This document shows, piece after piece, positions 10,752 through 21,439 of a stretch of DNA of 64,000 nucleotides. The notes under the pieces are model-generated. The model ran no database searches and had not been told where the DNA came from. It saw nothing but the letters and a program-made list of their open reading frames with translations. The stretch lies in assembly GCF_035046485.1 (NCBI RefSeq), contig NC_085138.1:89453228-89517227 (forward strand). The letters run 5' to 3'. Position 1 is the stretch's first letter. Every line of letters starts with the position of its first letter. Both the position numbers and the translations under genes were made by a program. The DNA is from Aedes albopictus (taxonomy: Eukaryota > Arthropoda > Insecta > Diptera > Culicidae).

Positions 10752-11619
10752 AAGGGGTTCTCAAACTTTTCCAACTCGCGACCCACTTTTAATTGCAAGA
10801 GAATTTGGCGACCCACCTTCGCGTATTTTCATAACAATAGTAATTTAAAATAATACTGACTTATTTTTGCAGAAAAAAAAATGCGCTTTGTAGTTTAAGC
10901 AATGTTCACGATCTATCTTGACACCTCAACAATTTCGTACCTGAATCGCTCAAGAGCCTGTGTATGTTTGCTAGCAGTACGCAACTGAAAAGTAATATAA
11001 TTTCATAAGGCACTTTTTAAGCTATTTTGAACTTATTGACATTTCCAGCGATGCGGACATCCTGTGATTTATAAGCACGAGACGAGGAGGGAAGTAAAAC
11101 CGTGGGTCCCTATATAAATTAGTCCAGGGCCATAAATCGTGTTAAAAAATTAAAAGAAAAAATGTCCCTAACAAAAACTGTTAGTTTTTCTAACAGAAAG
11201 CGTCATAGTTTCATACACTACAAATTTGCAGAATTTAACAAATGTTTTGCGATTTTCAAAAATAAAGTTTGAGAATATTAATGTTACAGTTTCAATGTGA
11301 TGAATAATCTTAGAAATTCATTCTTAAATAAGAACAATCAAACCAAAATTGCGAATTGCAAGCAACAAGTAAAAGTCACAATTTTTAAATATTGCAGAAA
11401 TTAAGATAGAAATTCTGGAATTTTATCAAATCATTTATTTCATCACATTTTAAGGGTAAACCTCATTTTCAGAAATAACTCAATCAATTCAACAGTAAAA
11501 AATCCCTGTAGAGTTCACAAAATTATAATAAAATAATTTCACGCTTAAACTTTTGCGACCCACCAGAAATCAGCCCGCGACCCACCAGTGGGTCGCGACC
11601 CATAGTTTGAGAATCGCTG
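10752..11619. mobile_element. 868-bp non-autonomous hAT element, Charlie/Buster-like ends
   Basis: The right end read on the complement is CAGCGATTCTCAAACTATGG followed by GTCGCGACCCAC, and the left end is AAGGGGTTCTCAAACTTTTC followed by CTCGCGACCCAC. GGTTCTCAAACT then GGGTCGCGACCC is the classic end of Charlie/Buster-type hAT elements. The left CAG has mutated and I cannot see a clean 8-bp duplication. There is no transposase frame. Confidence 0.75.
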
Positions 11620-12190
11620 ATAGTGAATAGGGGAGAACGGAGTACACGGTAAGCGGTACATTATACCCTCGGCATTGATTTCCCTGGAAAATTTTACTAG
11701 TGATTCTTATTTATCGACTACGTTCTACTTGTTTGTGGGGTCCATGTGGATAGCCAAAAATATTGTGGAAATCGGGTAAAATAGGCTACGTTTTATTTGG
11801 CGATGCTCAAATGAGTTGCATAATGAACAATAGTTTCTAAAATGTTCATTATGCAACTCATTTGGGTTGCATTATGAACATTATGAAACTCAAATCAGTT
11901 TTATATTGAAAAAAAAAAAATCATTGCATAAAATTTTGTTTGGAACTTGTTGCAAAACTCGGCAAGTCTCGTTGGATGACTCGTACTGTAAAATCAAAAT
12001 CATCACTTTGCACTTCGTTGCATAAATAACAATTATATGATTCTTTTGAAATTTATATTTAAATATGATATTTCAAATGTGGAACATAGTGAGTCAATCA
12101 TAGAAGATTCTGTAAAACAATTTCGAAGCTCTGTATGCAAGTTTGACAACTTTTTTATAGGAAAAAAAATCTGTAAGTTCAATGTTGAGG
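11620..12190. other. unclassified DNA containing a perfect hairpin
   Basis: At 11808-11864, CAAATGAGTTGCATAATGAA is followed about 15 nt later by its exact complement, and a third partial copy lies just downstream (11867-11895). The stretch 11640-11690 (GGAGTACACGGTAAGCGGTA) may be an element end. No gene is seen. Confidence 0.5.
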
Positions 12191-12199
12191 CTCAGTGTA

Positions 12200-12387
12200 C
12201 ACCCGATTATTGTTTTGCATGGGTCTGGTTTTCGCTATAACTCAGTCAATTTTAAACCGATTATCATGAAATGTTGTACACATGTAGGCACGGTTATTAC
12301 TATCAGTGTACAAAATTTCATGAGAATCGGTTAAAAAATGACTGAGTTATAGCAAAAACCAGACCCGTGCAAAAAAAGATTCGGGTG
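12200..12387. mobile_element. 188-bp palindromic TA-flanked MITE
   Basis: Ends CACCCGATTATTGTTTTGCA and, complemented, CACCCGAATCTTTTTTTGCA; the arms run about 80 bp through TATAACTCAGTCA to a TTGTACAC/TTTGTACAC centre. TA lies at 12198-12199 and 12388-12389. The right TA is shared with the next element. Confidence 0.7.
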
Positions 12388-12389
12388 TA

Positions 12390-13314
12390 CAGTGGTTAGA
12401 CAAAATGATCGGGACAGGCAAAATTTTCCCTTCTCAAAAAAATTTCAAATAGCTGTAACTTTTGGAAAAGTGCATCAAATATTTTCAAATTTTCACTGTA
12501 AGTTGATCAACTGTTTGTGTATCAGTGGACAAAATTTTGAAAAGATCAGACTAATCTGCACGAAGTTATAAAGATTCTAAAAAAATGTATAATTATCCGA
12601 TAGCCAACTTTGAGCTGTTATATCTCCAAACTCAATGAAGCGAATGCAATAAAATTTTTACCATTTATGACTTACATAATGAGCTTTGAAAAACTTTTGA
12701 CTTAACTTAAAATTCTTAACACGGAAGAAAATTAAAACGATTAGATTGTTTTTCTAATAAAACACCAAATTTCCTTAAATTTCTACATCGTTTCAAAATT
12801 CAAGATGCTAATTATAGTTCATTTAAATTCCCTTTGATTGTCTTGAATACAGATATGTTTTGAAAGAAAGTAACAACATAGGCGGCACTTCATTGGAAAA
12901 GTAATGGGATGCATATTAAAAATAGACCAATTTACTAAAAAATCATAAAATTAATGAAATCGCTATAGCTTTTTCTCTTGTTAATAATTTCAAGTTGAGT
13001 CAAACGTTTTTCAGAGCTCATTATGTATGCAAGTCATAAGCAGTCAAAATTTCGGGTCATTCGGTTCATTGAATTCAGAGATATAACAGCTCAAAGTTGG
13101 CTATCGGATTATTTTACCTTTTTCTAAAATGCTTATAACTTCGTGCAGAATAGCCCGATCTTTCCCAAATTTTGTCCACTGATACACAACTAGTTGATCA
13201 ACTAACAGTGAAAATTTGAGAATATTTGGTGCACTTTTCGGAAAGTTACAGCTAAATGGACATTTTTTGAAAAGTGAATATTTTGCCTGTCCCGATCATT
13301 TTGTCTATCCCCTG
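12390..13314. mobile_element. 925-bp Tc1/mariner-like foldback MITE
   Basis: Flanked by TA at 12388-12389 and 13315-13316. Ends are CAGTGGTTAGACAAAATGAT and, complemented, CAGGGGATAGACAAAATGAT; homology between the arms continues about 330 bp, including GCCAACTTTGAGCTGTTATA. The centre carries no transposase frame. Truncated copies lie at 29281-30225 and 36181-36275, so this is a family. TA duplication and CAGGGG-type ends fit a Tc1/mariner-related transposase acting in trans. Confidence 0.85.
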
Positions 13315-13316
13315 TA

Positions 13317-14050
13317 CGTATGTTCTCATTTCCGTGCCCAATATAAAGAAGCGGTGAACCACCACCACGCGGTTGTTCGTACCTAGTGCTGCAATATTTT
13401 TCACTCTGGTCCTGTCAAATTTCGACCACGGTACTAATCGTAAACACAAAAAAATGTTTGTGTGAATTCTTATTTTTGTTATCCAACAGTTTTCTCTCAC
13501 TAGATTTTGTACTTGAACAGTTGAGTATCGAAAGCGAGATTGTGGGTGGGACACTTAAAATCGCTGATACTTCAATATTTGCTCAACTGTGGAGAGACGA
13601 GCACTGTTAGAAAAAACGTTCCATTTAGATTTCTGAGCTATTAAAACTCACAGAAACTTGATTGTGTGGAAAAAGCTCTGTTCTCCTAGAACCGAGAGCA
13701 ATGCGATAGGAACAATCTATATTGCTAAATAATAGTGCTAATGGTTCATTTTATTAGGTAATAGACCTTCAATTCAATACATTGATTGGTGCTTTCGAGT
13801 GGTTTCACTTGTGCTCACCTACCTATCAATTTCATGAAAGCGTTGATGCGCGATGAATGTGATCACTGAATCAGCGGTGCTTGAATAAATGTTAAAGCTT
13901 TGAGGGAGAAATGTAAATGGTGCCAAGTAGAGAGTTGAACCGATTGGGTAGCTATTTTTAAGTACTAACTATCTGCTCAAACTTTTTTAAGCGATATGTT
14001 TCAACTAGCGTTCTATGAACACTTCCACGGTTATTAACTCATGTCCAACC
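13317..14050. other. unclassified DNA
   Basis: No element ends, repeats or coding motifs recognised. Confidence 0.4.
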
Positions 14051-14245
14051 TCTTGGAATTCTTCCATAGGTTTCCTTTTGGTTAACTCCAGGGATTGTTC
14101 TCGGAAATCCTCCAATGATTCCTTCAAAGATTTTTCCTGGGATTTTTTCATCAGAGATTTTTTAAGAATTATTTCATGGATTCCTCCTATAATGTCTCCA
14201 GTTGTTCCCTCCGGGATTCCCTCAAAGATTCCTCCAGTGATTTCT
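14050..14245. repeat. short 12-bp-word array
   Basis: About fifteen degenerate GATTCCTCCAGG-type words, the same family as the large arrays further right. Confidence 0.6.
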
Positions 14246-14459
14246 TTCTAGTTTGTTTCCCGTGGTTTTTTTTTCCTGTGCGGAAGATGTTTGGGAGAAA
14301 GCGATTTATTTTCCACTTATGCAGTTGTATCTTCTTTAATTGACAGTAGTGATCAGAGGCGCAATGAGTGGGTAGGACAGGTAGAGCATGCCATATGTCG
14401 ACGCAGAAGATGGCAACCCTGCCACCAACCGATTCGGAAGCGTCGCTTTCCACAGTCGA

Positions 14460-14765
14460 GGCGTCGCGGCGATACAAGTGACAGCTTTCACTATCACTGT
14501 ATCACTGAGAGAGCTGTCAAATACCTGTTTCCGGTGATCAGTTCGACATTTTCGTAAAACAGTGAAGTGAATAGTCGGTGAGCAGCACTAAATACGTTCT
14601 AGTGTGAATTGTTAGTTAAAATTGGTAGCTTAGTTTCAAATACGGATGAAAATTTTCACCGTATGTTTTCGAGTTTGCAGGCAAGTTTCGGCACGTAGAC
14701 AAAGTGAAATTTGTGAATTTAGTTGGAGATATCCGACACCCAGTCAGGAAGTGAGGTTAGTATAA
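14460..14765 (+). promoter_or_regulatory. possible promoter and 5' leader
   Basis: GTGATCAGTTCGACATTTTC around 14535 contains TCAGTT, a match to the insect initiator, followed by AAAACAGTGAAGTGAA of a type common in insect 5' leaders. I see no TATA box at the expected distance and no clear DPE. The context (GC-richer, non-repeated, a possible small intron 700 bp downstream) is the main reason to list it. It could instead belong to an old LTR. Confidence 0.25.
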
Positions 14766-14987
14766 GGTTTAGTAGTAAAGTCCACCTTTGTTGATCCAGC
14801 TAATAAACGATATCCGAAGTCCACCACGCGTGAATCCTTGCCGCAGTCAGGTCATGGGAAAGTCCGTCCAGTCGTTTCGTCCTACAGAACAAAGTAAGAA
14901 ACAATTTAGTGCTAATATCAAAATGATGCTTGAAATCGGTAATTTGTCTACTAGATAGCGAACACCAGAACAAAGTCGAGAGAAACA

Positions 14988-15203
14988 ATCCACTTATCCG
15001 CGAGCGGTAATGGCGGCGGTGGGTATATCCACCGGTTCAGATTGTGACGTTTCTTGGGGGAAAGTCAAAACAGGTTCATTCTCCTCCTCACCCCTTTACC
15101 CACCGTTTGGTGGCGTCAACCGATTGCGATCCCCAAAAAACGTCAAAATTGGAATCGGTTATTTGTGCCCGCCGGCGCCATTACCGCTCGCGGATAAGTG
15201 GAT
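14988..15203. mobile_element. 216-bp palindromic MITE
   Basis: Ends ATCCACTTATCCGCGAGCGG are exact inverted copies and the next bases (TAATGGCG) also match. The arms continue with lower identity through GACGTTTCTTGGGG and GACGTTTTTTGGGG to the centre. The target duplication is not certain, with flanks ACA and AGG. Confidence 0.75.
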
Positions 15204-15235
15204 AGGGTGCGCCCACACGGAGAGGCCACCGAATT

Positions 15236-15295
15236 GTAAGTCAGTCCTCTTCTAAATGATTATGTTATGTGAATTAACCATGAACTTTATTGCAG
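15236..15295 (+). other. candidate 60-nt spliceosomal intron
   Basis: GAATT|GTAAGTCAG opens the interval and TGAACTTTATTGCAG|TTG closes it, with GAATTAACC as a usable branch point about 20 nt before the acceptor. About 60 nt is the commonest size of short dipteran introns. No coding frame is evident on either side, so this would be an intron in a 5' leader or a non-coding transcript. Chance occurrence is possible. Confidence 0.35.
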
Positions 15296-15299
15296 TTGA

Positions 15300-16164
15300 A
15301 GCAATAAACATAAATATTCGCTCTCAGAACGGTCGCTTTTTGATTTACCCTACCACCCTCGACACCATACCCAGCCCAACTGCCAATAAGCAGTTAAAAT
15401 ACGTCTTCACAGCAGATCGTTAAATGAAAATAATTCTTATTTGCTCCTTAAGTGCTGCCTAAATGCAGGTTTTGGACCAATATACGGCTGATTGAATACT
15501 TATCGCTCAGACTATCGAAAATTGATACAAAAAAATATGTTTAGATTTCCACATTTCTTCTCCCGCTGCTTTTCCTATCTATCTTTCTCTCTTTTTTATC
15601 TTGCGCTTCAAAAAGAGGTAATTTATACAATTTCCGATGTGCTGGACAGTATTTTTTGCTTGGATGCCCAAAACATCGTGCATTTGTAGTGCTACGCCAC
15701 AGCTGTCAGATTCTCAGTTGCAGTTTAGTTCAGCTGTCCTCCACGAAATTCATTAAAAATTAGCAATGGATTGCAGTTTATATTATCTCAGAAAATCATA
15801 TAGGGATCTCATCATACAGAGATTTCTTTAAAAAGTTTTCTACAAGCAAGTGTATTTTGAACATTTTGCCAAGATTAATCTCCAGAAATGATTCTCTAGC
15901 TGTTTCGTGATGAAATCATCCACTTATTTTTCAATAATTCGTGCAACACTAAATAACTTCTTTAGCTGTTCTACAACAAATGTTTCAACTTTTTTCTGTA
16001 GAAATGCTAGCAGGGTCAGATAATCAGAAATTGTTCTATGAATTCTAAAGACTCTAGAAAAAATTTATCCAAAATTTGAATGTAAATGCCCATAATCCTC
16101 CAGAACTTCTGATGTTAAACCAAAAAATCCTCCAGGAATTCATTAATCCCAATAAGGGGTTCTA
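15300..16164. other. unclassified DNA
   Basis: AATAAACATAAATATTC at 15304 could act as a polyadenylation signal. From about 16080 there are a few 12-bp-type words (CCTCCAGGAATTC). No gene is seen. Confidence 0.4.
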
Positions 16165-17381
16165 CAGTGACCGGCACAAAAAAAAAGATCCACCATAGAG
16201 CGGTTACAGTTTCTAAAGAAAATTACATGCAAACATGATGAATTATACCTTTTAATGAATGCAGTTCATCCATTTCACATTATTTTAGTAATCTGCGTTG
16301 AAAAATATTTGGTTTTTGAGGAATAAAGTGATTTCTGAAATGATTAGGAAAATTGCTTAAAAATTGGGTATGACAGAGAAAAATATCCACTTTACAATTA
16401 ATTCTGAAATTACAAAATTTCACCAAATTTTCGCATCTTTTGCTTCTTGGTGTATGCTATTGTGATGTTTTAAACATATGAAATTTATTTTGACATGAGT
16501 ATTTTTCAATTTTAGCGTGATTAGAGACTGTATATATAGTGACATGCAAAGACGACTTCTTTTGATTGTTGTTCTTCTTCTTCGCCAGACTTTGTTTTCA
16601 TAATTTTGCTGGCGTGCTCGATAGGTAGCCGATTTGACAGTTCGATAGGTAGATTTGGTTTCACTCTTTGCGGGACTGTGTTATAAACAGACTGTAAGCG
16701 TGATGTGGGGCGGATTTATTTTTCATGGTCAGTATAATGGGTAAAAAAATCTCTAAACTACAGAAACTATTAGCAAGCAAGAAAGAATGCTATTAATCTA
16801 CAATACAACAATAATTCAGCTTGCAAACCTACAGGAATATACTCTTTTGGACATTTTTTATGAGTTTTGGTCGATTAATGCAAAGAAATGCACATGTTGT
16901 GAAGATCATTAAGAATTGTTTGATAACTCAAAACACTTTCACGTTTGTGTATCGCAATGATCACCTCCATCTGTTTGTTCTAAAGCTTGCTGGAGGTATA
17001 TTCTATCATATACACATTGATAATTATAAATTTTTGATGCATTACAAGTGGTACACATGGTGCTCACTTGTAATGTTAACTTTCAAAATAAAATCACATT
17101 GATGTTAAATTATGCGCATACACGAAATGAGTAAGAGACTAACGTCAAATCATGTTCGTGTCATCGACATATATATTCCTTGCATTCCAACGAAAAATAT
17201 TGCAGAAGACGGCTCGATGATCTGATGCTTTATTTTCAGCAAACTTTTGATTTTGATAATGTGGGTATTGGAGTGACAGTGGAATTCATTCATTGGAAGG
17301 TATATTTTATCATTTTTGGATGTAGTTTTCATTAGAAACTGTAATCACTCTATGGTGGATCTTTTTTTGTGCCGGTCACTG
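16165..17381. mobile_element. 1.22-kb Tc1/mariner-type TIR element
   Basis: TA at 16163-16164 and 17382-17383. Both ends read CAGTGACCGGCACAAAAAAA followed by GATCCACCATAGAG, with arms matching about 60 bp. The length is that of a full Tc1/mariner element (about 1.2-1.3 kb), but I find no transposase motif in any frame; the longest open frame (16821-17102) is unrelated. It is either a decayed full copy or a non-autonomous derivative. Confidence 0.8.
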
Positions 17382-17383
17382 TA

Positions 17384-18067
17384 TGTTGTTCAATGTTCAT
17401 TATTGTTGTTTTATTCTAAGAATTTGTCCATAATTTTTTCATCATCAAAAGAAGATCTAATTATAAATTAGTTTTGCTTCCTAATTGAGAATTATTCTAA
17501 GCCAGTATGTCTACTATTTGGAAAACTATAGAAAACCTGGAATTAGTAGATAATTTCATTACACTCGAAAACAAATCCTGTAATTCTGAGGAAATTCTAA
17601 CGGCAATCAGGGCAATTTTGTTTGTCGAAAGGATATTTCACTGAGGTACATGATTGCCCTTATTTTTATTACATCTCATAGTTCTTTGTAATATAAAATA
17701 GTATTTTAGGTAGTGAATGGGCTATATCTGCCTAGCAAGCCATGTCCATTTTATATGTTGGGGTAGTGGGGATAAAGTGGACAGCAAGGGTAAAATGGAA
17801 AGCACATAGTTTCATGGCTTTTATTGTTTTTCAACATATTTTAACGATTGGAGCTTATGCCTTAGCATGAATCATTATAATCTTGCTGATTTTGTACTTA
17901 CTACTACTCTCAATGACTCTCAATGGTAGATAAGTCCCTTTTAAAAGTTGCAAGAGAATGCTTTTACTTGCAAGTAACTATATCCAGTTAAGCATTCTAG
18001 GCACCTAAAGCTGACATTAAGACAGTTAAAATCAAACAAGCCTCAATTAGGCAATGAACTTACAAAA
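17384..18067. other. unclassified DNA
   Basis: GGGGTAGTGGGGATAAAGTG at 17760 looks like one end of a repeat, but no partner is found. The rest is unassigned. Confidence 0.35.
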
Positions 18068-18069
18068 TA

Positions 18070-18284
18070 GGGTATTGGTTCCCTTCCTCAGCATGTGGCT
18101 CCCATTTTCATCCTACGAAAAACAAAGGATTGAAGCGCTGTTTGTTTTGTTTCTTATTTTTGTATTTTTTGTTAGAAGTGAGCACCCATGAAAACAAAAA
18201 GAACGGAATCAATCGGTGCCGTAATCGCTTGTTTCCGAATAGGATGAATATGGGAGCGTGAGATTAATGATGGAACTCATACCC
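18070..18284. mobile_element. 215-bp TA-flanked MITE, copy 1
   Basis: TA at 18068-18069 and 18285-18286; ends GGGTATTGGTTCCC and, complemented, GGGTATGAGTTCC. A second copy of exactly the same length lies at 24265-24479, colinear throughout (ATTTTCATCCTACGAAAAAC, GGAATCAATCGGTGCCGTAA), with roughly 20 differences. Confidence 0.85.
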
Positions 18285-18286
18285 TA

Positions 18287-19270
18287 CATATGAATTTGTC
18301 GACTTATCACGAACCATTCACTGTGCCGCTTCCACCCGTACTTACCACAAATTTAAAGCTTCATGAATGTACCCATGTAAGCCGTCACGTTGATTGCATA
18401 CCTATCGGGGGCATTCACTGGGTGTCGCGTGCATTTTATACACAGTGTTCAGCTTCATGCTTCATTCGACTACCGTCGTCTCTACCAGCAGCCAGTCAAC
18501 CACGCCGGCGCTTGAACTTGAAAGCTAAGCTTTTTGCCTGCATCGACATCGGCATCATTTACCATCATTCATTCACCACGCCTAACAACCGTTGTCACCA
18601 CCATCACCACCACCACCTACCGCACCCCAAGCTTGAACTCAAACCAGCAATCCGGCAGTTGAAATTGAAAATAATTTTAAGCTTTTTCATCATCATCAAC
18701 CCGCCGACCCGGTGCGATGGCGACGTGCTGTGAGTGGTGAGTGTGATGTTTCGACTTGCACGACTTTCGCTGCGTGTCATTTTGCGTTTTTGCGTTATCC
18801 GCGGATGATGAGTTCAGAATGTGACACACGCGCGGCTAGAGACAACTCTTCGCCGGTAGCACGCAGGTGCACGAAACGAAGGGACTGCGTTGGAAATATG
18901 TAAGGCTTGTGAATACGCGGCATATGGTGGTCAGGTCATCGTGTAATTAGGTCAATTGTTTCTGTTTCGTGATGGGAAGGTAGTGCCCGGGCCGGTGTAA
19001 CATTTGACATTATCACCGCCGCACAACACTACTCAGGAGCGAGGTGTGCCATGGAACAGGTGTGTCCTCCGTGAAGTTGTGTTTTGTGGTGAGGTATAAT
19101 TCAGCTAGGGAAAGTTTTACTTTGTCGAAACTAGAAGTTGTTTAATGTAGGTCCCTTGTGTAATCGGTTGCTTTACATTCACACAGGAATAATAGATTTC
19201 ACCTGTCACGAAATTAATATTTTATGTAAACCCCGTTTTCGGTACACGACTTGAATTGACTATAGAAATA
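18287..19270. other. GC-richer unclassified stretch
   Basis: Unlike its surroundings, with CAC/CAT triplet runs (18596-18620) and no repeat or TIR. A 147-codon frame (18290-18733) has a composition unlike a normal protein, including a His run. The stretch could hold regulatory DNA or an untranslated exon; GTGAGTGTGATG at 18739 resembles a splice donor. Confidence 0.35.
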
Positions 19271-19277
19271 ATCTCTT

Positions 19278-21303
19278 CAAGTCGTGTCATCAACAAACCG
19301 CAGCAGCTTGCCTCCACGGAAGTCGATCATTAGTAAGGACCTCAAGCAGGCCCTGAAGAGACTTCTTAAGTCAACGATAGCGGTCAAGCAGGACCATAAT
19401 CAACACATGGCATGCCGTAGTGGCAGCAGCAGAACCCGTGGAGCTGAATGTGCCGAACTCTACCCAGACACAGGCCTTCGCATTCGCGGGTAACCCAAAG
19501 GCTACACCGGGCGCGATCGCTTACAAAGCCAGGAGGTTGTTAACCCCGAGAGTGAAAATCAGTAATGCCGATTTGACCCCAGCCAGGCATCTCAGAAAGC
19601 TGTGAGAGGTGAGCCTGAAAAAGCTGGTCCGCCCAAACATGAGGTGGCGGCCATTGGTAGGTCAAGGCTGGTCAGGGAAGGACCCCCCCCCCCGTGGACT
19701 CTAGTGGAAGAAGAGGAAGAAAAAGTCGGAGCAACAGGAGCGCAGGTACACTAGGCCAAGAAAATGTTGGAGGACGGATGGCGTGCTCGTCATCAAGACG
19801 GAGAAGTCTAAGTATTCGAAACTCTTAAAGGCGATAAGATGCATTGTCTAGCTCGTGGATCTAGAAGCTGATGTACGTAGTATTAGACATAATCGTACCG
19901 GTGAAATGATCCTCAAGCTCAAGCGCGACAAAATGTGCAAGAGCTCCACCTAAAAATGTCTGGCGGAAGAGGTTGTTGGCGAGGGAGTCGAGGTGAGAAC
20001 TCTTTCAGTTGAAGCGACTCTGGAGGCTCAAAAACTAGACGACATCACGGACGTGGAAGAGCTCGTCACGGCATTCTGGAAACAGTGCGAGGAGCAGGTG
20101 GATACTACAGCCGCTCCGCTACGGTAAGGCCCGGCTGAGATGCAGGTAGTATAGCTACCTATTAGACCGGCCCACAGTTGTATGAAGCGAAAAAAAAGTT
20201 TTCAAAATTCACGGGGCACCCTCTAGAATCGTGTCTTTGGATGAGAAGAACAATCTGTGAAAGATTCAGCTCAATCGGTTGAAAACTGAGCTGGCGCAAA
20301 TGAGTTGAAGGTTTGTATGGGATGTTCAGTCCAAATATATGGGAAATTGGATGACCTCCAGTCTATATATGGTCTTCTACAAAGTTGTTCATTAGGGTAT
20401 CAACTGTTATTCTTTCAATTCTGAGCCAAATCGAACTCGCCAAACCGGCGTGCTGTATGAGAGACTGGAGGTCATCCAATTTCCCATATATTTGGACTGA
20501 ACATCCCATACAAACCTTCAACTCATTTGCGCCAGCTCAGTTTTCAATCGATTGAGCTGAATCTTTCACAGATTGTTCTTCTTATCCAAAGGCACGATTC
20601 TAGAGGGTGCCCCGTGGAATTTTTCGACATTTTTGTTTTTGGGTCGGTCTACTACCTATGGCGGACGCTAACAAGTTTGTTAAAGTAGGTAAGCTCAAGG
20701 TGAGTGGGTCGGTATGTTCGCTGGGTATACACGAGCCACCGGAGGTTTGCTTCAGGTATCTTGAACCAAGACACTATTTGTGGAACTGTAAAAGGCCCTG
20801 GCTTTGTAGGCAACGTGGACGTTCAGACCGTAAGGTACAAAGCTGTACGAATTCTCCCAAATGCTTGAATTGTTTCGGGGAATCCGCGAACAGCAGGCTT
20901 ACAAGGTGCCCGTCCTTCAGAAGAGCCACAGCTGATAAATCAGAGTGTAGGTAAACATAACCAAACCTGGTCCACTGTGGCGCTGCCCAGCAACTGCTGC
21001 GTCAGGCACCTACCGAATGAGGGACGGATATTGCCATCATAGGGGACCCATATCAAGTACTCGCCGGTAACGGCAACTGGGTCACGGATGGGTTCAAAAT
21101 TGCGACGATATGGATGACGAGTAAATACCCCGTCCAGGAGTTGGTGTGCATATCCTACCAGGGCTCCACGGTGGTCGATCGAGCAGTTCTCGCAGACGCT
21201 GGACTGTATGACGGCTGGCGAAGACCGGTGTTCATAGCGGGTTACGGCAATTATACTCCGCATTTTTTGGGGAATTTCTCTGTAGCAAAGCTTTCACTCA
21301 TTA
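19278..21303 (+). pseudogene. R1-like non-LTR retrotransposon, gag and start of endonuclease
   Basis: A broken reading frame runs through three pieces. The first (19284-19605, two frames) is a basic N-terminal gag segment (SLPPRKSIISKDLKQALKRL). The second is an acidic segment around 19990-20130. The third, at 20660-20940, is a run of three CCHC-type knuckles in which several zinc ligands are mutated: CFRYLEPRHYLWNC lacks the second Cys, and CLNCF keeps its first pair. At 20950-21300 an APE-type endonuclease N-terminus can be followed in shifting frames. Such a knuckle gag plus endonuclease is typical of R1/LOA-group elements; RT is absent. Stops, frameshifts and the insertion at 20163-20651 show it is dead. 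Confidence 0.75.
20163..20651. mobile_element. 489-bp foldback MITE in the gag pseudogene, 8-bp duplication
   Basis: CTACCTAT at 20155-20162 and 20652-20659 is an exact duplication, and joining the flanks restores the gag order. Ends are TAGACCGGCCCACA and, complemented, TAGACCGACCCAAA. The arms are about 200 bp (AGATTCAGCTCAATCG, TTGGATGACCTCCAGTCT) with about 100 bp between them. The 8-bp duplication suggests a hAT-like transposase. Confidence 0.88.
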
Positions 21304-21438
21304 CATGTACATAATTCCAGAAGTAATGTGGAGAGAGAACCTAAAAAAACACAACAGACGAACGCTACGAGAAATGGCAAATGTAACTCTGGTAGAAGAA
21401 ACTCTGGACAAACCTCTAAGAGAAATCCCAGCAGGTAC
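21304..21438. repeat. short array of GAAACTCTGG-type words
   Basis: Degenerate repeats such as TAGAAGAAACTCTGG and AGAAATCCCAGCAGG, related to the 12-bp arrays but in the complementary sense. Confidence 0.45.
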
Positions 21439-21439
21439 T

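Noticed and set aside
14345..15420. Solo LTR of a BEL/Pao-type element
   Set aside because: Initiator-like and polyadenylation-like words exist, but no consistent TG...CA ends with a 5-bp duplication could be found.
16821..17102. Transposase remnant in the 1.2-kb TIR element
   Set aside because: No DDE-type motif or helix-turn-helix pattern could be read in any frame.
18290..18733. 147-codon open frame as a protein gene
   Set aside because: Composition (His run, no domain pattern), overlapping frames and no splice or Kozak support; it looks like unselected GC-rich DNA.
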